A stretch of 64,000 bases of DNA from Pseudogymnoascus destructans (lineage: Eukaryota > Ascomycota > Leotiomycetes > Thelebolales > Thelebolaceae): positions 1,302,001 to 1,366,000 of the forward strand of contig NW_020167524.1 in NCBI RefSeq assembly GCF_001641265.1. The letters run 5' to 3'. The first letter of the stretch is position 1. Each line of letters begins with the position of its first letter. Below, in pieces: positions 10,875 to 21,621 of this stretch. Both the position numbers and the translations under genes were made by a program. The notes under the pieces were generated by a model. That model saw only the letters and a list, made by a program, of their open reading frames with translations. It was not told the DNA's origin and searched no databases.

Positions 10875-12714
10875 ATGCCTCTAAAACGGACGGCGGCGGC
10901 GCCGCGATACAAACCCCGCGAGAACATGTATTTTGAGCCAGGTGTTCGTGGGAGGCATGTTCAATCTATCGGCCTTCAAAATAAATGTACTGATTTTTAC
11001 AGGAAAACCGGATTGACCGTCCCGGATAGTGGCATTCGCGACGAGTATGGAATCGAACCAATGGACGAGTTGTTTTCGTCGCCCGCGAAACTACAACCCA
11101 TATCTAGCTCGACCAGGAAGTCTGCGATGAAGAAAAACGCAAACACGACCTTGACGAGCGAGGAGGATATGGATGTTGGGCAAAGCACAATTCCAGAGCC
11201 AAGCGCCGTACTTACCGAAAGGAAGAGAGTTAGCATGCGCATGCCGCCTCCGCGGTCAAAATCTCCGGTGAAAACATTCCTGAAGTCGCCGGCAAGGCGA
11301 CACCCTTCCTTGGGCCCGGTATCGTCACCAACACGCGGCTCAGCCGTATCGCCATCTCGAGTACGGGCTCAACCTCAGGTTGCGCGCCGGCTTGACTTCT
11401 CAACGGATGATTTGGATGGAAATGCGCCACAAAGGCTTCCCCATGTTTTGCCGAAAAGGACTTCACAACGAAACCTAGTATCGTCTAGCCCGGCCAAACG
11501 ACCCAGCGGCGTCAGTTCTGCAACAAGGTCACTGAAGCCCGCTTTTCAGTCCCAAGAAGAGTCGGAAGAGGTGCAGGGGAGCCGCCTATTTGACCTCAGT
11601 TCGTCGCGTGATGTCGAAGACGATTATGAGCCCATATATGACGACCAGGCCCTGGGCTCTCCAGAACCAGAGAGAGCTGCGACACCGCCAGAGCCTACAC
11701 CTCCACCCCCCAAGAAGAGAGGACGCCCGCCGAAACACAACAAGCCTAAGCCATCTAAGAATGCGGGTGTTGACGAAGACCAAGACGAGCGGCCTGCAAA
11801 GAAGCAGCGTGGTCCTACAAAGCTAGCAACTCAAAAGGCGCACCCTAAACCAAAACCAGAGCAAGCAACTAGATTACAAAAACAGCCAGCGGCCGATTCT
11901 TCGCCAGCGCAAATACAACGGGGCCCACCAAGACCTAGACAGAACGGGCTCTTTATCCTTCGACGAGAAACACCTGAACTTGGGAATTTTGCGACAACTC
12001 GATCTGGCAGGGCTTCCATCAAGCCAGTTGCTTACTGGAAGAATGAGACGATCGTGTATGGCGAAGATGATACCGCAGACACCGATGCAAGCTTCCTTCT
12101 CCCGACAATTAAGGAGGTCATCCGTCATGATGATGTAGAAAAGGAGAAATCGAAGAGGGGCAAAAAGAGGGGACCGAAGGCCCACAAGAGAGCAGAAGAC
12201 GAAGAGGAGGATGCCTCTGAACCGTGGGAATCTGAACCGGGGCGCATATATGGCGCTATTAGGGCCTGGAACCCCGACGATCCAACTGGCGCGGAGTCTG
12301 CTGATATCGAGGACGAAATTGCTTTCTCTAACGCTGCTATTATAACCAGGGAAATCTCTGGTTCTACTGTCAAGTTTGCCAAGATCCTCACATTGCCCTT
12401 CTTTGGATGCGGCATGGTTGATTTGCCGCCTGGCGCTGTTAAGAAACCGAAGAACGCCAGAAAGATGCAGATGATATTCTTTGTACATAAGGGGAAAGTA
12501 GTCGTCACAGTAGGCGATAATGACCCATTTCGAATTGGGACAGGAGGGATGTGGCAGGTCCCGAGAGGTGCGACTCCATACCCAGGTTCTACATATATTT
12601 TGAGACGCCTACTGACTTGTTTTTCCAGGGAATTTATATAGTATTGGAAATGACTCAGACAAGACGGCACGCGTCTTCTTCGCCCAAGGGTGCGAGGTGG
12701 AAGAAGTGGAGTAG
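10875..12714 (+). CDS. MIF2: CENP-C / Mif2 inner-kinetochore protein
   Basis: CENP-C links centromeric (CENP-A) nucleosomes to the outer kinetochore. Exons are 10875-12567 and 12629-12714. The intron (GTGCGA...TTCCAG) was chosen because it turns WQVPRG into the cupin continuation NLYSIGNDSDKTARVFFAQGC; without it the cupin would be cut. The product has 592 residues. The N-terminus (RENMYFEPGVRGRHV) matches the Mif2 N-terminal region. Residues about 130-340 are basic, disordered and Ser/Pro-rich, with an AT-hook-like KKRGRPPKH. The CENP-C signature SGRASIKPVAYWKNE lies near residue 380. The C-terminal cupin (about 500-590; KFAKILTLPFFGCGMVDLPPGA) is the dimerisation domain. All family parts are present. 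Confidence 0.95.
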
Positions 12715-12950
12715 AGCAGCGATGCAACGAAATCAGGAGTCAATGTTTGCGTCTTTCTAATATGTGGGTCTGTTACGGCTGGCTCAAAGCGAGGAGTTGT
12801 GGATGGGAATGGGAACGTGGCATTAATACCAAATTTGGCCACACTTACTTATGGCGGCATATTAACGTGGTCGGACACCGAGTCGACCGCGACACCGAGT
12901 CGATCACTTTTCTATACCCTTACCACCTCGAAATATAATATTCATTAAAA
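12715..12950. other. 3' flank of CENP-C gene up to the transposon island
   Basis: A short direct repeat (gacaccgagtcga) occurs twice near 12876-12903. No gene is seen. The left edge of retroelement-like coding begins at about 12955, and I find no target duplication or LTR edge there. Confidence 0.5.
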
Positions 12951-12954
12951 CTAC

Positions 12955-13364
12955 TCACTATAAATTGGAAGCATTTATCGTTTGGGTTTAGCTCAAATCC
13001 TGAGCTCAATACTGAAAAAACCCTTCAAGCCTCAGTTACCCCTATTCAGGTCCAAGACTCAAACTTGTTCCAGATCAAAGATTTTGACCAAACTATGGAC
13101 GATATATCATCTCTGATATGGGTTAAACCTTTCCAACCTGTCCTGGAGATAGCAGCTACTTCGGATTTGGAGAAATCATCTCAGGAGGTCATTTTGCCTT
13201 TAGCATACCAAGACTACCAACATCTTTTTGACAAGGCAAAGGCATCAATTCTGCCAAAGCACCAGCCTTATGACCATGAGATACCACTCGCAGAAGGCTC
13301 AATGCCTCCCTACGGCCCTATCTACTCTCTATCTGAATTAGAGCTGAAAACTCTCAGAGAATAC
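12955..13364 (+). mobile_element. Ty3/gypsy pol fragment (protease-RT linker), 5'-truncated
   Basis: One frame runs from about 12960 and reads through the conserved pre-RT segment (LAYQDYQHLFDKAKASILPKHQPYDHEIPL...YGPIYSLSELELKTLREY). In gypsy elements this lies immediately before the reverse-transcriptase fingers. Gag, most of the protease and the 5' LTR are missing. The frame stops abruptly at 13364, where an inverted LTR begins. The coding fragment continues, after a gap of roughly 95 residues of RT, at 14303. Confidence 0.85.
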
Positions 13365-14301
13365 TGTAATGGTGGGTGCACCAGATGTGAGAATCTAGCC
13401 ACCCAAGGAAGGGATGAATTTACTAAGACAACACACTGTCTTAGGAAACAGAGCCAAAGGGTTGTAGCTTAGACTATTCCACAACACAGCAATCAGGTGT
13501 GTGATGTAGTGAAGTGGTTCAGACAAGTTGCAACAAATGTTGAGTCTGAGAACTCAGGGGTAAGTCAGAGGTTAGCACCTCACTGACTTTTCAAAAAACA
13601 GAGAATAACAAGATCAATGCTTGGAAGCTTGGAAAAGACGTAGAAGTATGTGCTAGTCGATTTACTGTATTGTCTGCTTGCCCTTTCTTAAGGAAAGGGC
13701 AATCCTATTTATGCCAAAGGAGTGTAGTTCTCTCATTTTCCATGACTTTCCATGACTAACCAGGCTTGGTAAATGTATTAGAAATCAAGTGCGACCCACA
13801 ACTAGCTTGCTAATCATGTAGTGAACGTAAGAGAATCCCATAGAACCATCTCTTGGGTTCCTAGCCTATAGGAAGTGAAAAGGAGGTCCAAGGTCAGAGT
13901 ACCTATAGATAAATTATGTCATAACTTAACCAATCTTGTGGGTAACTAAGGAGCGATGACGTGTAATGAATCATAGAGGGTTGTAGAAGCTTCTAGAGCT
14001 ATCGTTCATGTTTCTAGGCCTCTAGTTGGTAGAGATATGCCATGTGGTAGTATTGGCCCACCACCTTAAGGAGGAGATTTTCTTAATAACTTGTTCAATG
14101 AGTGTCCAAATGATATGCCGTGATGTATGTAGCATAAACAGATGTAGTAGAAGAGTTTGCAGCAATCGTTGAGTAGTATTGCTTCTGTTGTTGGTGTGAT
14201 AAGCCAAGATATGTATGTTGACTTGTAGGTTTGAGGAGGAGATTTCTAAGTTTGCTCTTGAGTTTGATAGCAAACTGAGTGCAACGAATGTCAGTATGAC
14301 A
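13365..14301 (-). mobile_element. Inverted LTR copy inside gypsy pol
   Basis: This 937-base block is the reverse complement of the 938-base LTR at 16872-17809, over its entire length and with only scattered differences. It starts with tgtaatgg (the inverse of ccattaca) and ends with tatgaca (the inverse of TGTCATA). The flanks do not show a target duplication (aatac before, caatg after). The pol reading resumes right at its right edge with N-A-P-A-S-F-Q, but about 95 residues of RT are missing, so arrival of this LTR went with a deletion or came from recombination between elements. Confidence 0.9.
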
Positions 14302-16860
14302 CAATGCACCTGCTTCTTTCCAAGCTCTCATGAATGATATTCTAAGACCTTACTTGGATATCTTTGTTGTTGTCTACTTAGACGACATTCTTATATACTC
14401 TTTAGACACTCAAGAGCATGTTCTACATGTTAGACAAGTCTTAGAGAAGCTATCTCAAGCACAACTCTTTTGCAAACTTGAGAAATGTCTTTTCCATATG
14501 TCTCAAGTTGATTTCTTAGGACATAGAATTTCAACAGAAGGCATTCAGATGGACCCTGAAAAGACAAAAGCAGTACAAACGTGGCCTATTCCTTCCAGCA
14601 TTAAAGAGGTTCAGTCTTTCCTTGGGTTTGCCAACTATTACAGGAGGTTTATACCAAGATATACATCCTTGGCTTTACCCCTTACTCAATTACTTCACAA
14701 GGACACTTTGTATCACTGGGATAAGACACAGCAAGATGCTTTCGATGCTCTTAAAGGAGAATTTAAAGAAGGGAAAATGTTACTACACTTTAACCCCTTG
14801 AAACCTGCCACTCTTGAGACAGATGCCTCAGATTATACCAAGCTCCAAAAGACAAACAAGAAGAGCTACAGCCTGTGGCATTTTACTCAAGAAAGCTATC
14901 AGCAGCTGAACAAAACTATCCCATTACAGACAAGGAACTGCTTGCCATAGTATGTTCTCTAAAGCATTGGAGATGCTACCTTGAAGGGGCAAACTATCCT
15001 ATCACTATTTACAGTGACCATTCAAACCTCTTGACCTTTACAACCACTAAACAGCTCAATAGACGACAAGCAAGGTGGTCTGAACAACTAGGAGGTTTTG
15101 ACTTTGTTATAAAACATGTCTCAGGGGCCAAGAATCAAAGAGCAGATCTCCTCTCAAGAAGACATGACTACCAAGATTCTGCTAAAACTAGCAATACAAA
15201 GGCTCTGCTAGACTCAGCAAAGCTTATAGCAGCATCTTTAAGCAACCCTAGTACTACAGAGGACTTAGGGGTAAACTTATCCCCTCAAGACCAAGTTGCC
15301 CCCATTACCTCTTCTCAGGAACCAGAGACCTTTAAAGACTATACACCCTCAGCAACACTTCTTAAAGCATTCAAAGATGCTTACAACCATGATCCCTTTG
15401 CCAAAAGAACTTTGGAATACCTCCAGAAGAAAGGTTCCTCTCTTGAGAAAGTTGGACTACAGAATTTCTCAAAAAATCAGCATGGACTTCTCTTATTCAA
15501 GAACTATATCTATGTCCCAAGGGATAAACGATTACAGCTACACCTCCTACAGCAGTTCCATGATGCTCCAGCTGCAGGGCACTTTGGCTTTGCAAAAACT
15601 TATGAACTTCTAACAAGAAAGTTCTACTGGCCTAGTCTAAGGACTACTCTTCAAGACTATATATCTTCTTGCACTACTTGCAACTTGAACAAACCTACAC
15701 GGAAAAAGCCCTATGGCCTTTTGCAGCCTCTACCTATACCAGAACGCCCATGGGACTCCATATCCATTGACTTTATAGTCAAGTTGCCTCCTTCTATCCC
15801 AAAAGGGGGTGCTACCCCTTATGACTCTATCCTTGTGGTGGTAGAAAGGCTCACAAAAATGGCACACTTTGAGCCTTGCAATGAGACTATCACAGCTTCT
15901 GAACTTGCGTGGCTATTCCTCAAGGTGGTCTTTAAATATCATGGAATTCCTGGACACTGGATCTCAGATAGGGGAGCAGTTTTCACTTCAAACTTTTTTA
16001 AGGAGTTCTCTAAACTCTTAAACATGGAACAACGCTTCTCTACAGCTTATCACCCTCAAACAGATGGCCAGACAGAGAGAGTCAACTCTGTACTTGAACA
16101 ATATCTAAGAATTTATACAAACTATGCTCAAGACAACTGGGCAGATCTTCTCCATCTTGCAGAATTTGCTTACAACAACACAGTCTCTAACACCACAAAA
16201 GAGACACCTTTCTATGCAAACTATGGTTATCACCCTAGGTTTGAAGTGGCAGAACTGAATTGTCCTGAAAATTTCAAAAACCCTTCTGCTACTGAAAGAA
16301 TCATCTACCTTAAGGGCCTCCAGGACTATCTCAAGGTTCAAATACAGCGTGCACAAGACGAGCAGGCTCAGGCCTTTAACAGGGGGGTGGTTGCACCACA
16401 ATTCAAAGTTGGTGATCAAGTCTTTTTGTCTAGAAGACATATCACAACTACTAGACCTTCAGACAAACTTGATACTAAAAGACTTGGACCTTTTAAGATC
16501 ACAAGGACTATTGGCAAGAATGCTTTCGAGCTTGCATTACCACCTACTTGGACTATCCATAATGTCTTCCATGCATCTCTCTTGTCTAAGGCACAAGAAA
16601 GTTCCTTAAGACCACTTCAGTCTCCTCCACCTCCTGTTCTGATCTTGGATCAACCAGAATATGAAGTAGAGTCTATCCTTGACAAAAAGACACTTAGAGG
16701 TCAGGACTGCTTCCTCGTTAAGTGGAAAGGCTATCCTACAAGTGACAACACTTGGGAGCCTAAGAGAAATCTAAAAAATGCATCTAAGCTCATTCTAGAA
16801 TTTCTTTCTAAGAAAGCCAACTGGCTAAAGGGCAAGCAGACAGCCAACAAACGTCCTTAA
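14302..16860 (+). pseudogene. Ty3/gypsy chromovirus pol: RT end, RNase H, integrase, chromodomain
   Basis: From 14303 the frame gives the RT palm with YLDD (FVVVYLDDILIYS), the thumb (VDFLGHRISTEGI) and the RNase H start (LETDASDY). A small deletion near 14838 shifts the frame, and the rest continues in another frame from about 14850: VAFYSRKLSAAEQNYP, ELLAIV, then integrase with its HHCC zinc finger (H-H near 15560-15590, CTTC near 15670), the DDE residues (SIDFIVKLP, ISDRGAVFTS, TDGQTERVNSVLEQYL), and a C-terminal chromodomain (YEVESILDKK...FLVKWKGYPTSDNTWEP). The integrase-chromodomain part is uninterrupted for over 650 codons. The copy cannot work: the first RT catalytic Asp segment is gone and the frame is broken. 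The chromodomain places it among chromoviruses. Confidence 0.95.
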
Positions 16861-16871
16861 AAGGGGGATCA
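16861..16871 (+). promoter_or_regulatory. Polypurine tract
   Basis: The purine run aaaagggggatca just after the pol stop and directly before the LTR start TGTCATACTG is in the place used to prime plus-strand DNA synthesis in LTR retrotransposons. Confidence 0.8.
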
Positions 16872-17809
16872 TGTCATACTGACATTCGTTGCACTCAGTT
16901 TGCTATCAAACTCAAGAGCAAACTTAGAAATCTCCTCCTCAAACCTACAAGTCACCATACATATCTTGGCTTATCACACCAACAACAGAAGCAATACTAC
17001 TCAACGATTGCTGCAAACTCTTCTACTACATCTGTTTATGCTACATACATCACGGCATATCATTTGGACACTCATTGAACAAGTTATTAAGAAAATCTCC
17101 TCCTTAAGGGGGTGGGCCAATACTACCACATGGCATATCTCTACCAACTAGAGGCCTAGGAACATGAACGATAGCTCTAGAAGCTTCTACAACCCTCTAT
17201 GATTCATTACACGTCATCGCTCCTTAGTTACCCACAAGATTGGTTAAGTTATGACATAATTTGTCTATAGGTACTCTGACCTTGGACCTCCTTTTCACTT
17301 CCTATAGGCTAGGAACCCAAGAGATGGTTCTATGGGATTCTCTTACGTTCACTACATGATTAGCAAGCTAGTTGTGGGTCGCACTTGATTTCTAATACAT
17401 TTACCAAGCCTGGTTAGTCATGGAAAGTCATGGAAAATGAGAGAACTACACTCCTTTGGCATAAATAGGATTGCCCTTTCCTTAAGAAAGGGCAAGCAGA
17501 CAATACAGTAAATCGACTAGCACATACTTCTACGTCTTTTCCAAGCTTCCAAGCATTGATCTTGTTATTCTCTGTTTTTTGAAAAGTCAGTGAGGTGCTA
17601 ACCTCTGACTTACCCCTGAGTTCTCAGACTCAACATTTGTTGCAACTTGTCTAAACCACTTCACCACATCATACACCTGATTGCTGCGTTGTGGAATAGT
17701 CTAAGCTACAACCCTTTGGCTCTGTTTCCTAAGACAGTGTGTTGTCTTAGTAAATTCATCCCTTCCTTGGGTGGCTAGATTCTCATATCTGGTGCACCCA
17801 CCATTACAG
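16872..17809 (+). mobile_element. 3' LTR of the gypsy element
   Basis: The LTR begins TGTCATACTG after the polypurine tract and ends GGTGCACCCACCATTACA, so it has the standard TG...CA ends over 938 bases. Inside are a TATA-like cataaata near 17460 and a perfect 10-bp inverted repeat (TTGCCCTTTC ... GAAAGGGCAA) at 17471-17495. The same structure is kept in the other copies in this window. Confidence 0.93.
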
Positions 17810-17810
17810 T

Positions 17811-18082
17811 CTTTTACAAGCTTCCAAGCATTCATCTTGTTACTCCTTGTTTCTGAAAAGTCAGTGAGGTGTTAACCTCTGACTTACCCCTGAGTTCCCA
17901 GACTCAACATTTGTTGCAACTTGTCTGAACCACTTCACTACATCACACACCTGATTGCTGCGTTGTGGAATAGTCTAAGCTACGACCCTTTGGCTCTGTT
18001 TTCTAAGACAGTGTGTTGTCTTAGTAAATTCATCCCTTCCTTGGGTGGCTAGATTCTCACATCTGGTGCACCCACCATTACA
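17811..18082 (+). mobile_element. 3'-terminal fragment of the same LTR
   Basis: About 270 bases repeat the 3' end of the neighbouring LTR (from caagcttccaagcattcat to the terminal ccattaca). It directly abuts the full LTR and is 5'-truncated. Unequal recombination between LTRs is the simplest origin. Confidence 0.85.
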
Positions 18083-18087
18083 GTGGG

Positions 18088-18562
18088 TGTAACGCTGACT
18101 TCTAAACGATAGAAGACACAGAGGTTCTCTTGCGTAAAGGTTTACTTATCAGAGGAGGCAGGGGATCAGACACAAAGGCTTCAAGTAACACGTTACTAGT
18201 ATATAACAAATACTGTATTGAGTTGAGCACGAAGCTCCTATCTAAGGAAATACTATCTACTTATATAGTGGCGTCGTGCCTAGTGGACTCTTGGGAACTC
18301 ACTCGAGTCCTCGGAGTCCTGGACTCTTAGGACTCTTCTCATCATCCTGCGAGTCCGTCACGTGCCTAGTGGACTCCTGGGAACTCACTCGAGTCCTCGG
18401 AGTCCTGGACTCTTAGGACTCTTCTCATCATCCTGCGAGTCCGTCACGTGATACTTTCGGAACTACTATTCCCCGCTGCCCCTCCAGGTACCAGGGCCGG
18501 TCTCATGCGACCTCCCTCCTTCCTGTCCTGTAGTTGGCCAGCCTTCTTGTTCCGTCGTAACA
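18088..18562 (+). mobile_element. Solo LTR of a second retroelement family with 5-bp target duplication
   Basis: A 475-base block starts TGTAACGCTG and ends CGTCGTAACA. It is flanked on both sides by GTGGG (18083-18087 and 18563-18567), a classic 5-bp target duplication. It does not resemble the gypsy LTR. It contains a tandem duplication of an 86-base unit. No coding sequence of its parent is present, so it is a solo LTR left by recombination between the ends of an element. Confidence 0.9.
18275..18446. repeat. Two tandem copies of an 86-bp unit within the solo LTR
   Basis: Positions 18275-18360 and 18361-18446 are nearly identical (cgtgcctagtggactc at the start of each). The unit is rich in gagtcc/ggactc inverted words. 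Confidence 0.92.
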
Positions 18563-19257
18563 GTGGGCCAATACTACCACATGGCATATCTCTACCAACT
18601 AGAGGCCTAGTAACATGAACGATAGCTCTAGAAGCTTCTACAACCCTCTATGATTCATTACACGTCATCGCTCCTTAGTTACCCACAAGATTGGTTAAGT
18701 TATGACATAATTTGTCTATAGGTACTCTGACCTTGGACCTCCTTTTCACTTCCTATAGGCTAGGAACCCAAGAGATAGTTCTATGGGATTCTCTTACGTT
18801 CACTACATGATTAGCAAGCTAGTTGTGGTCGCACTTGATTTCTAATACATTTACCAAGCCTGGTTAGTCATGGAAAGTCATGGAAAATGAGAGAACTACA
18901 CTCCTTTGGCATAAATAGGATTGCCCTTTCCTTAAGAAAGGGCAAGCAGGCAATACAGTAAATCGACTATCACATACTTCCACGTCTTTTCCAAGCTTCC
19001 AAGCATTCATCTTGTTACTCCTTGTTTCTGAAAAGTCAGTGAGGTGTTAACCTCTGACTTACCCCTGAGTTCCCAGACTCAACATTTGTTGCAACTTGTC
19101 TGAACCACTTCACTACATCACATACCTGATTGCTGCGTTGTGGAATAGTCTAAGCTACAACCCTTTGGCTCTGTTTCCTAAGACAGTGTGTTGTCTTAGT
19201 AAAATCATCCCTTCCTTGGGTGGCTAGATTCTCACATCTGGTGCACCCACCATTACA
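18563..19257 (+). mobile_element. 5'-truncated copy of the gypsy LTR
   Basis: The sequence from gtgggccaatactaccac to ccattaca repeats positions about 17107-17809 of the full LTR with a few substitutions and one base loss (gttgtggtcgcac versus gttgtgggtcgcac). Its first five bases form the right target copy of the solo LTR. Its right edge runs straight into transposase coding sequence at 19258. Confidence 0.9.
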
Positions 19258-19784
19258 ATCTTGCAGTTCGCTGGACTGTTCGGAGTTGGAATCACCACAT
19301 AACAAACACAACTATCTATAACTGCTTTCGGAAATCAACACTCCTTAGCAACCCAATATCTCTTCCTACATTAATAACTCCACCAAATCTATCAGAGCTA
19401 TATGCACAGGTAGCACAAGCTGGCAATATCCAGGATTCTATGGCAATATCTAACTTTCTTAACCCGGTTGAAGAGTCTATAGTAGAGGATGAAGGAGCAT
19501 TAAATCATGATGAGATTCTGCAAGAGATTATATCAGAACATCTTGAAGTTCCTGAAGAAGAAGAAGAAGAAGAAGAAGAGGTACTACAGCCACTAGTACC
19601 TACCATTCAGGCTGCTAGGAATGCCTTGAATATTCTTATTGAGTTTGCGGAAAGTAGTGGAGATATCAAAACAGGTCATCTACGGGCTATTGAGAGTCTT
19701 GACCAGGAATTAGAGGCTTTGGATCAGAATGGGCGTGTGCAAAGGACACTAGATAATTGGCTTACATAAGTGTGTATAAAACGA
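19258..19784 (+). pseudogene. C-terminal remnant of a pogo/Fot1-type transposase (older element)
   Basis: One open frame from 19260 to 19769 reads SWNHHITNTTIYNCFRKST, then ITPPNLSELYAQVAQAGNIQDSMA, FLNPVEESIVEDE, a Glu run and a stop after RTLDNWLT. This matches the C-terminal part of fungal DDE_1/pogo transposases. The N-terminal part and catalytic domain are gone; the LTR copy abuts the break. The matching 3' terminal inverted repeat of this element survives at about 21622-21681 beyond a later insertion, ending CTTAACAGGTTTGACTG before a TA. Confidence 0.8.
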
Positions 19785-19786
19785 TA

Positions 19787-19875
19787 ACGTGGTTTACCAC
19801 CAAACGGAACATCCCACCAAATGAAACACTTTCCGATAGCATCGCAACCTCAAACCCAATTACTCCACCCTAACA
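19787..19875. repeat. Left terminal inverted repeat of the pogo element
   Basis: The reverse complement of about 21533-21619. Both arms contain the word pair aaacactttccgatagcatcgc / gcgatgctatcgg in opposite orientation. Confidence 0.9.
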
Positions 19876-19883
19876 CATTAAAA

Positions 19884-21520
19884 TTAACTACACTCAATTG
19901 AATTCTCTTCTCCTAATATCTCTTCAACCTCTTGACAGGTTCGTACATTATGCCCAGTCTTGCCGCACCTCCCACAGCGCCGCGAAGTCGATGGACCAGC
20001 CTCTACAGCACCCTCCTCATTTGACCTTTTCTGTCGTTTCAACCCTTTATCCTCTTTTTCAGCGATCAGTTTTTGAGCATCTTCTATAGTAAGTGACCCT
20101 CCATCTTGGACACGTGTACGCTTGGCTTTCCGACGCTTTGAAAAGTGCTGTGTTGGCCTTTCGAAGGGTACGGACCTCCTCTTGTATAAGGGTCATTTGG
20201 TGCGCAATGCGGTCTGTACCCTTCACCAGCTGCTTTACAGCTGAAAAAATCGTTGTTGGGGAGCTTCCTTGATGAATTCCAATTCTATTCTGTACAAACT
20301 TAGACTGCAAAATTGCATCAGCTGGGGTTTGTGGCGTTTGAGGGACCCAAGGGTCAGCCTCTAGTAGGGGGGATCCAGTTGGTGTTGGCGTCCGTAACTT
20401 GATATCAAGCTTTGAGAGAACTGCTTCTGGGTTGTACGGGACTAGGCCAGTACCTCGAAAGCCAGCTAGGATATTTTCAGTTGTCATTGTATGGTCGTGG
20501 GCAGCCTTGAATGCAATAAAGAACTCAATCTTAGTGATATGGGTAATAGAGGCCTTAATGAAGACCTCAAGTTCTCGACCATACATTCGCTTTAGTACAC
20601 TAAAACACCCAACATCAAGAGGCTGGGTAAGATGTGAGGAGTGCGCAGGGAGACAGAGCGTAATAATGTTGTTCTCCTTGCAGTACATATCAAACTGGGC
20701 AGATAAGTGGCTCTCATGGCCATCTAGGACAATCATCCGCCAGACCCCTTGTGTTCGTACACGTGTATGCTGATTAAAGTGTTTTATCCAGTCTAGACCT
20801 GTATCATTGTCGGTCCAGCCATTTGGTGAGGTCTTGATGGCCCAAGTAGGTGGAAGGCCGCACTCTGTGTACCAAGGCGCAAGGTGATGCTTGCCTTGTA
20901 CAATCAAGTATGCAGGCACTACAAAGCCGTCTGCACTCACACATTCAATCGCTGTTGCCCATTCCCGATTACCAGACTGAAGCTGCTTTGCTCGGCCTTT
21001 TCGATCTGAGCTCGTAACAACCATATTCCCACAGATAACACCCATCATAAAGCCCGTCTCATCAAAGTTGTAGAAGTCAGCATCCTGGATGCTGTACTTC
21101 GCCTGCATGTTCTTTACCAGCTCAAACCACTTTCTTATACAATCAGGATCTTCGCAGAGGGCTCGCTGGAGGTCGTACGCACGAGAGAGACGCGTCTTAA
21201 GCTTTGGTTCATTGTGTACAAAGCGGTAGGGCCAGTTTTTTCCAACTGGGGGTTCGCGACGCGTCGCACGGAGGAGATTCGCTATATCTCGTACATCCTC
21301 AATTCGAGGTGGAAATCCTCGCGAATCTAGGTCAAGTACGTATCGTATGAGCTCCTCTTCCTCAATTGGGGTCAATGGACGTTGTTTGTCGCGTCTACCA
21401 GCTCGTGGTTGGCTTCCGTGTATGCGACGGGTAAGTGTTACATGTGATGGACAGTTTGTGGGGTGATTTGGTAGCTTGAATGGCTAGTAAAACTCGGCCT
21501 TCATTAGCTTTCTGAGGCAT
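19884..21520 (-). pseudogene. Pogo/Fot1 transposase with zinc knuckle, two frameshifts
   Basis: The ATG at 21520 opens with MPQKANEGRVLLAIQ, typical of the N-terminal HTH of this family. A frameshift near 21475 precedes VTLTRRIHGSQPRAGRR. The long frame 21375-20059 carries a CENP-B-type second HTH (TPIEEEELIRYVLDLDSRGFPP) and the DDE catalytic core: YNFDETGFMMG, VLDGHESHLS, and LPAHSSHLTQPLDVGCF. A second frameshift near 20140 leads into KRRKAKRTRVQDGG and a CX2CX4HX4C knuckle (CGRCGKTGHNVRTC), with the stop at 19884. The catalytic Asp residues are present, but the two shifts should prevent a full-length product. Ends and internal sequence look otherwise fresh. Confidence 0.88.
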
Positions 21521-21621
21521 CTTTTTGTTGTGGTGTGGTGGAGTAATTGGGTTTGAGGTTGCGATGCTATCGGAAAGTGTTTCATTTGGTGGGATATTCC
21601 GTTTGGTGGTAAACCACGTTA

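Larger units (their letters stand above)
19787..21619 (-). mobile_element. Pogo/Fot1-type DNA transposon with terminal inverted repeats
   Basis: The element starts ACGTGGTTTACCACC and ends with the inverse, GGTGGTAAACCACGT. The inverted repeats extend for roughly 85 bases (through the reverse of ggtggagtaattgggtttgagg) with about one mismatch (catccc versus atattcc). It is flanked by TA on both sides (19785-19786 and 21620-21621), the target duplication of Tc1/mariner-pogo transposons. The transposase gene lies inside on the minus strand. It sits within the 3' untranslated part of the older pogo element. Confidence 0.93.
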
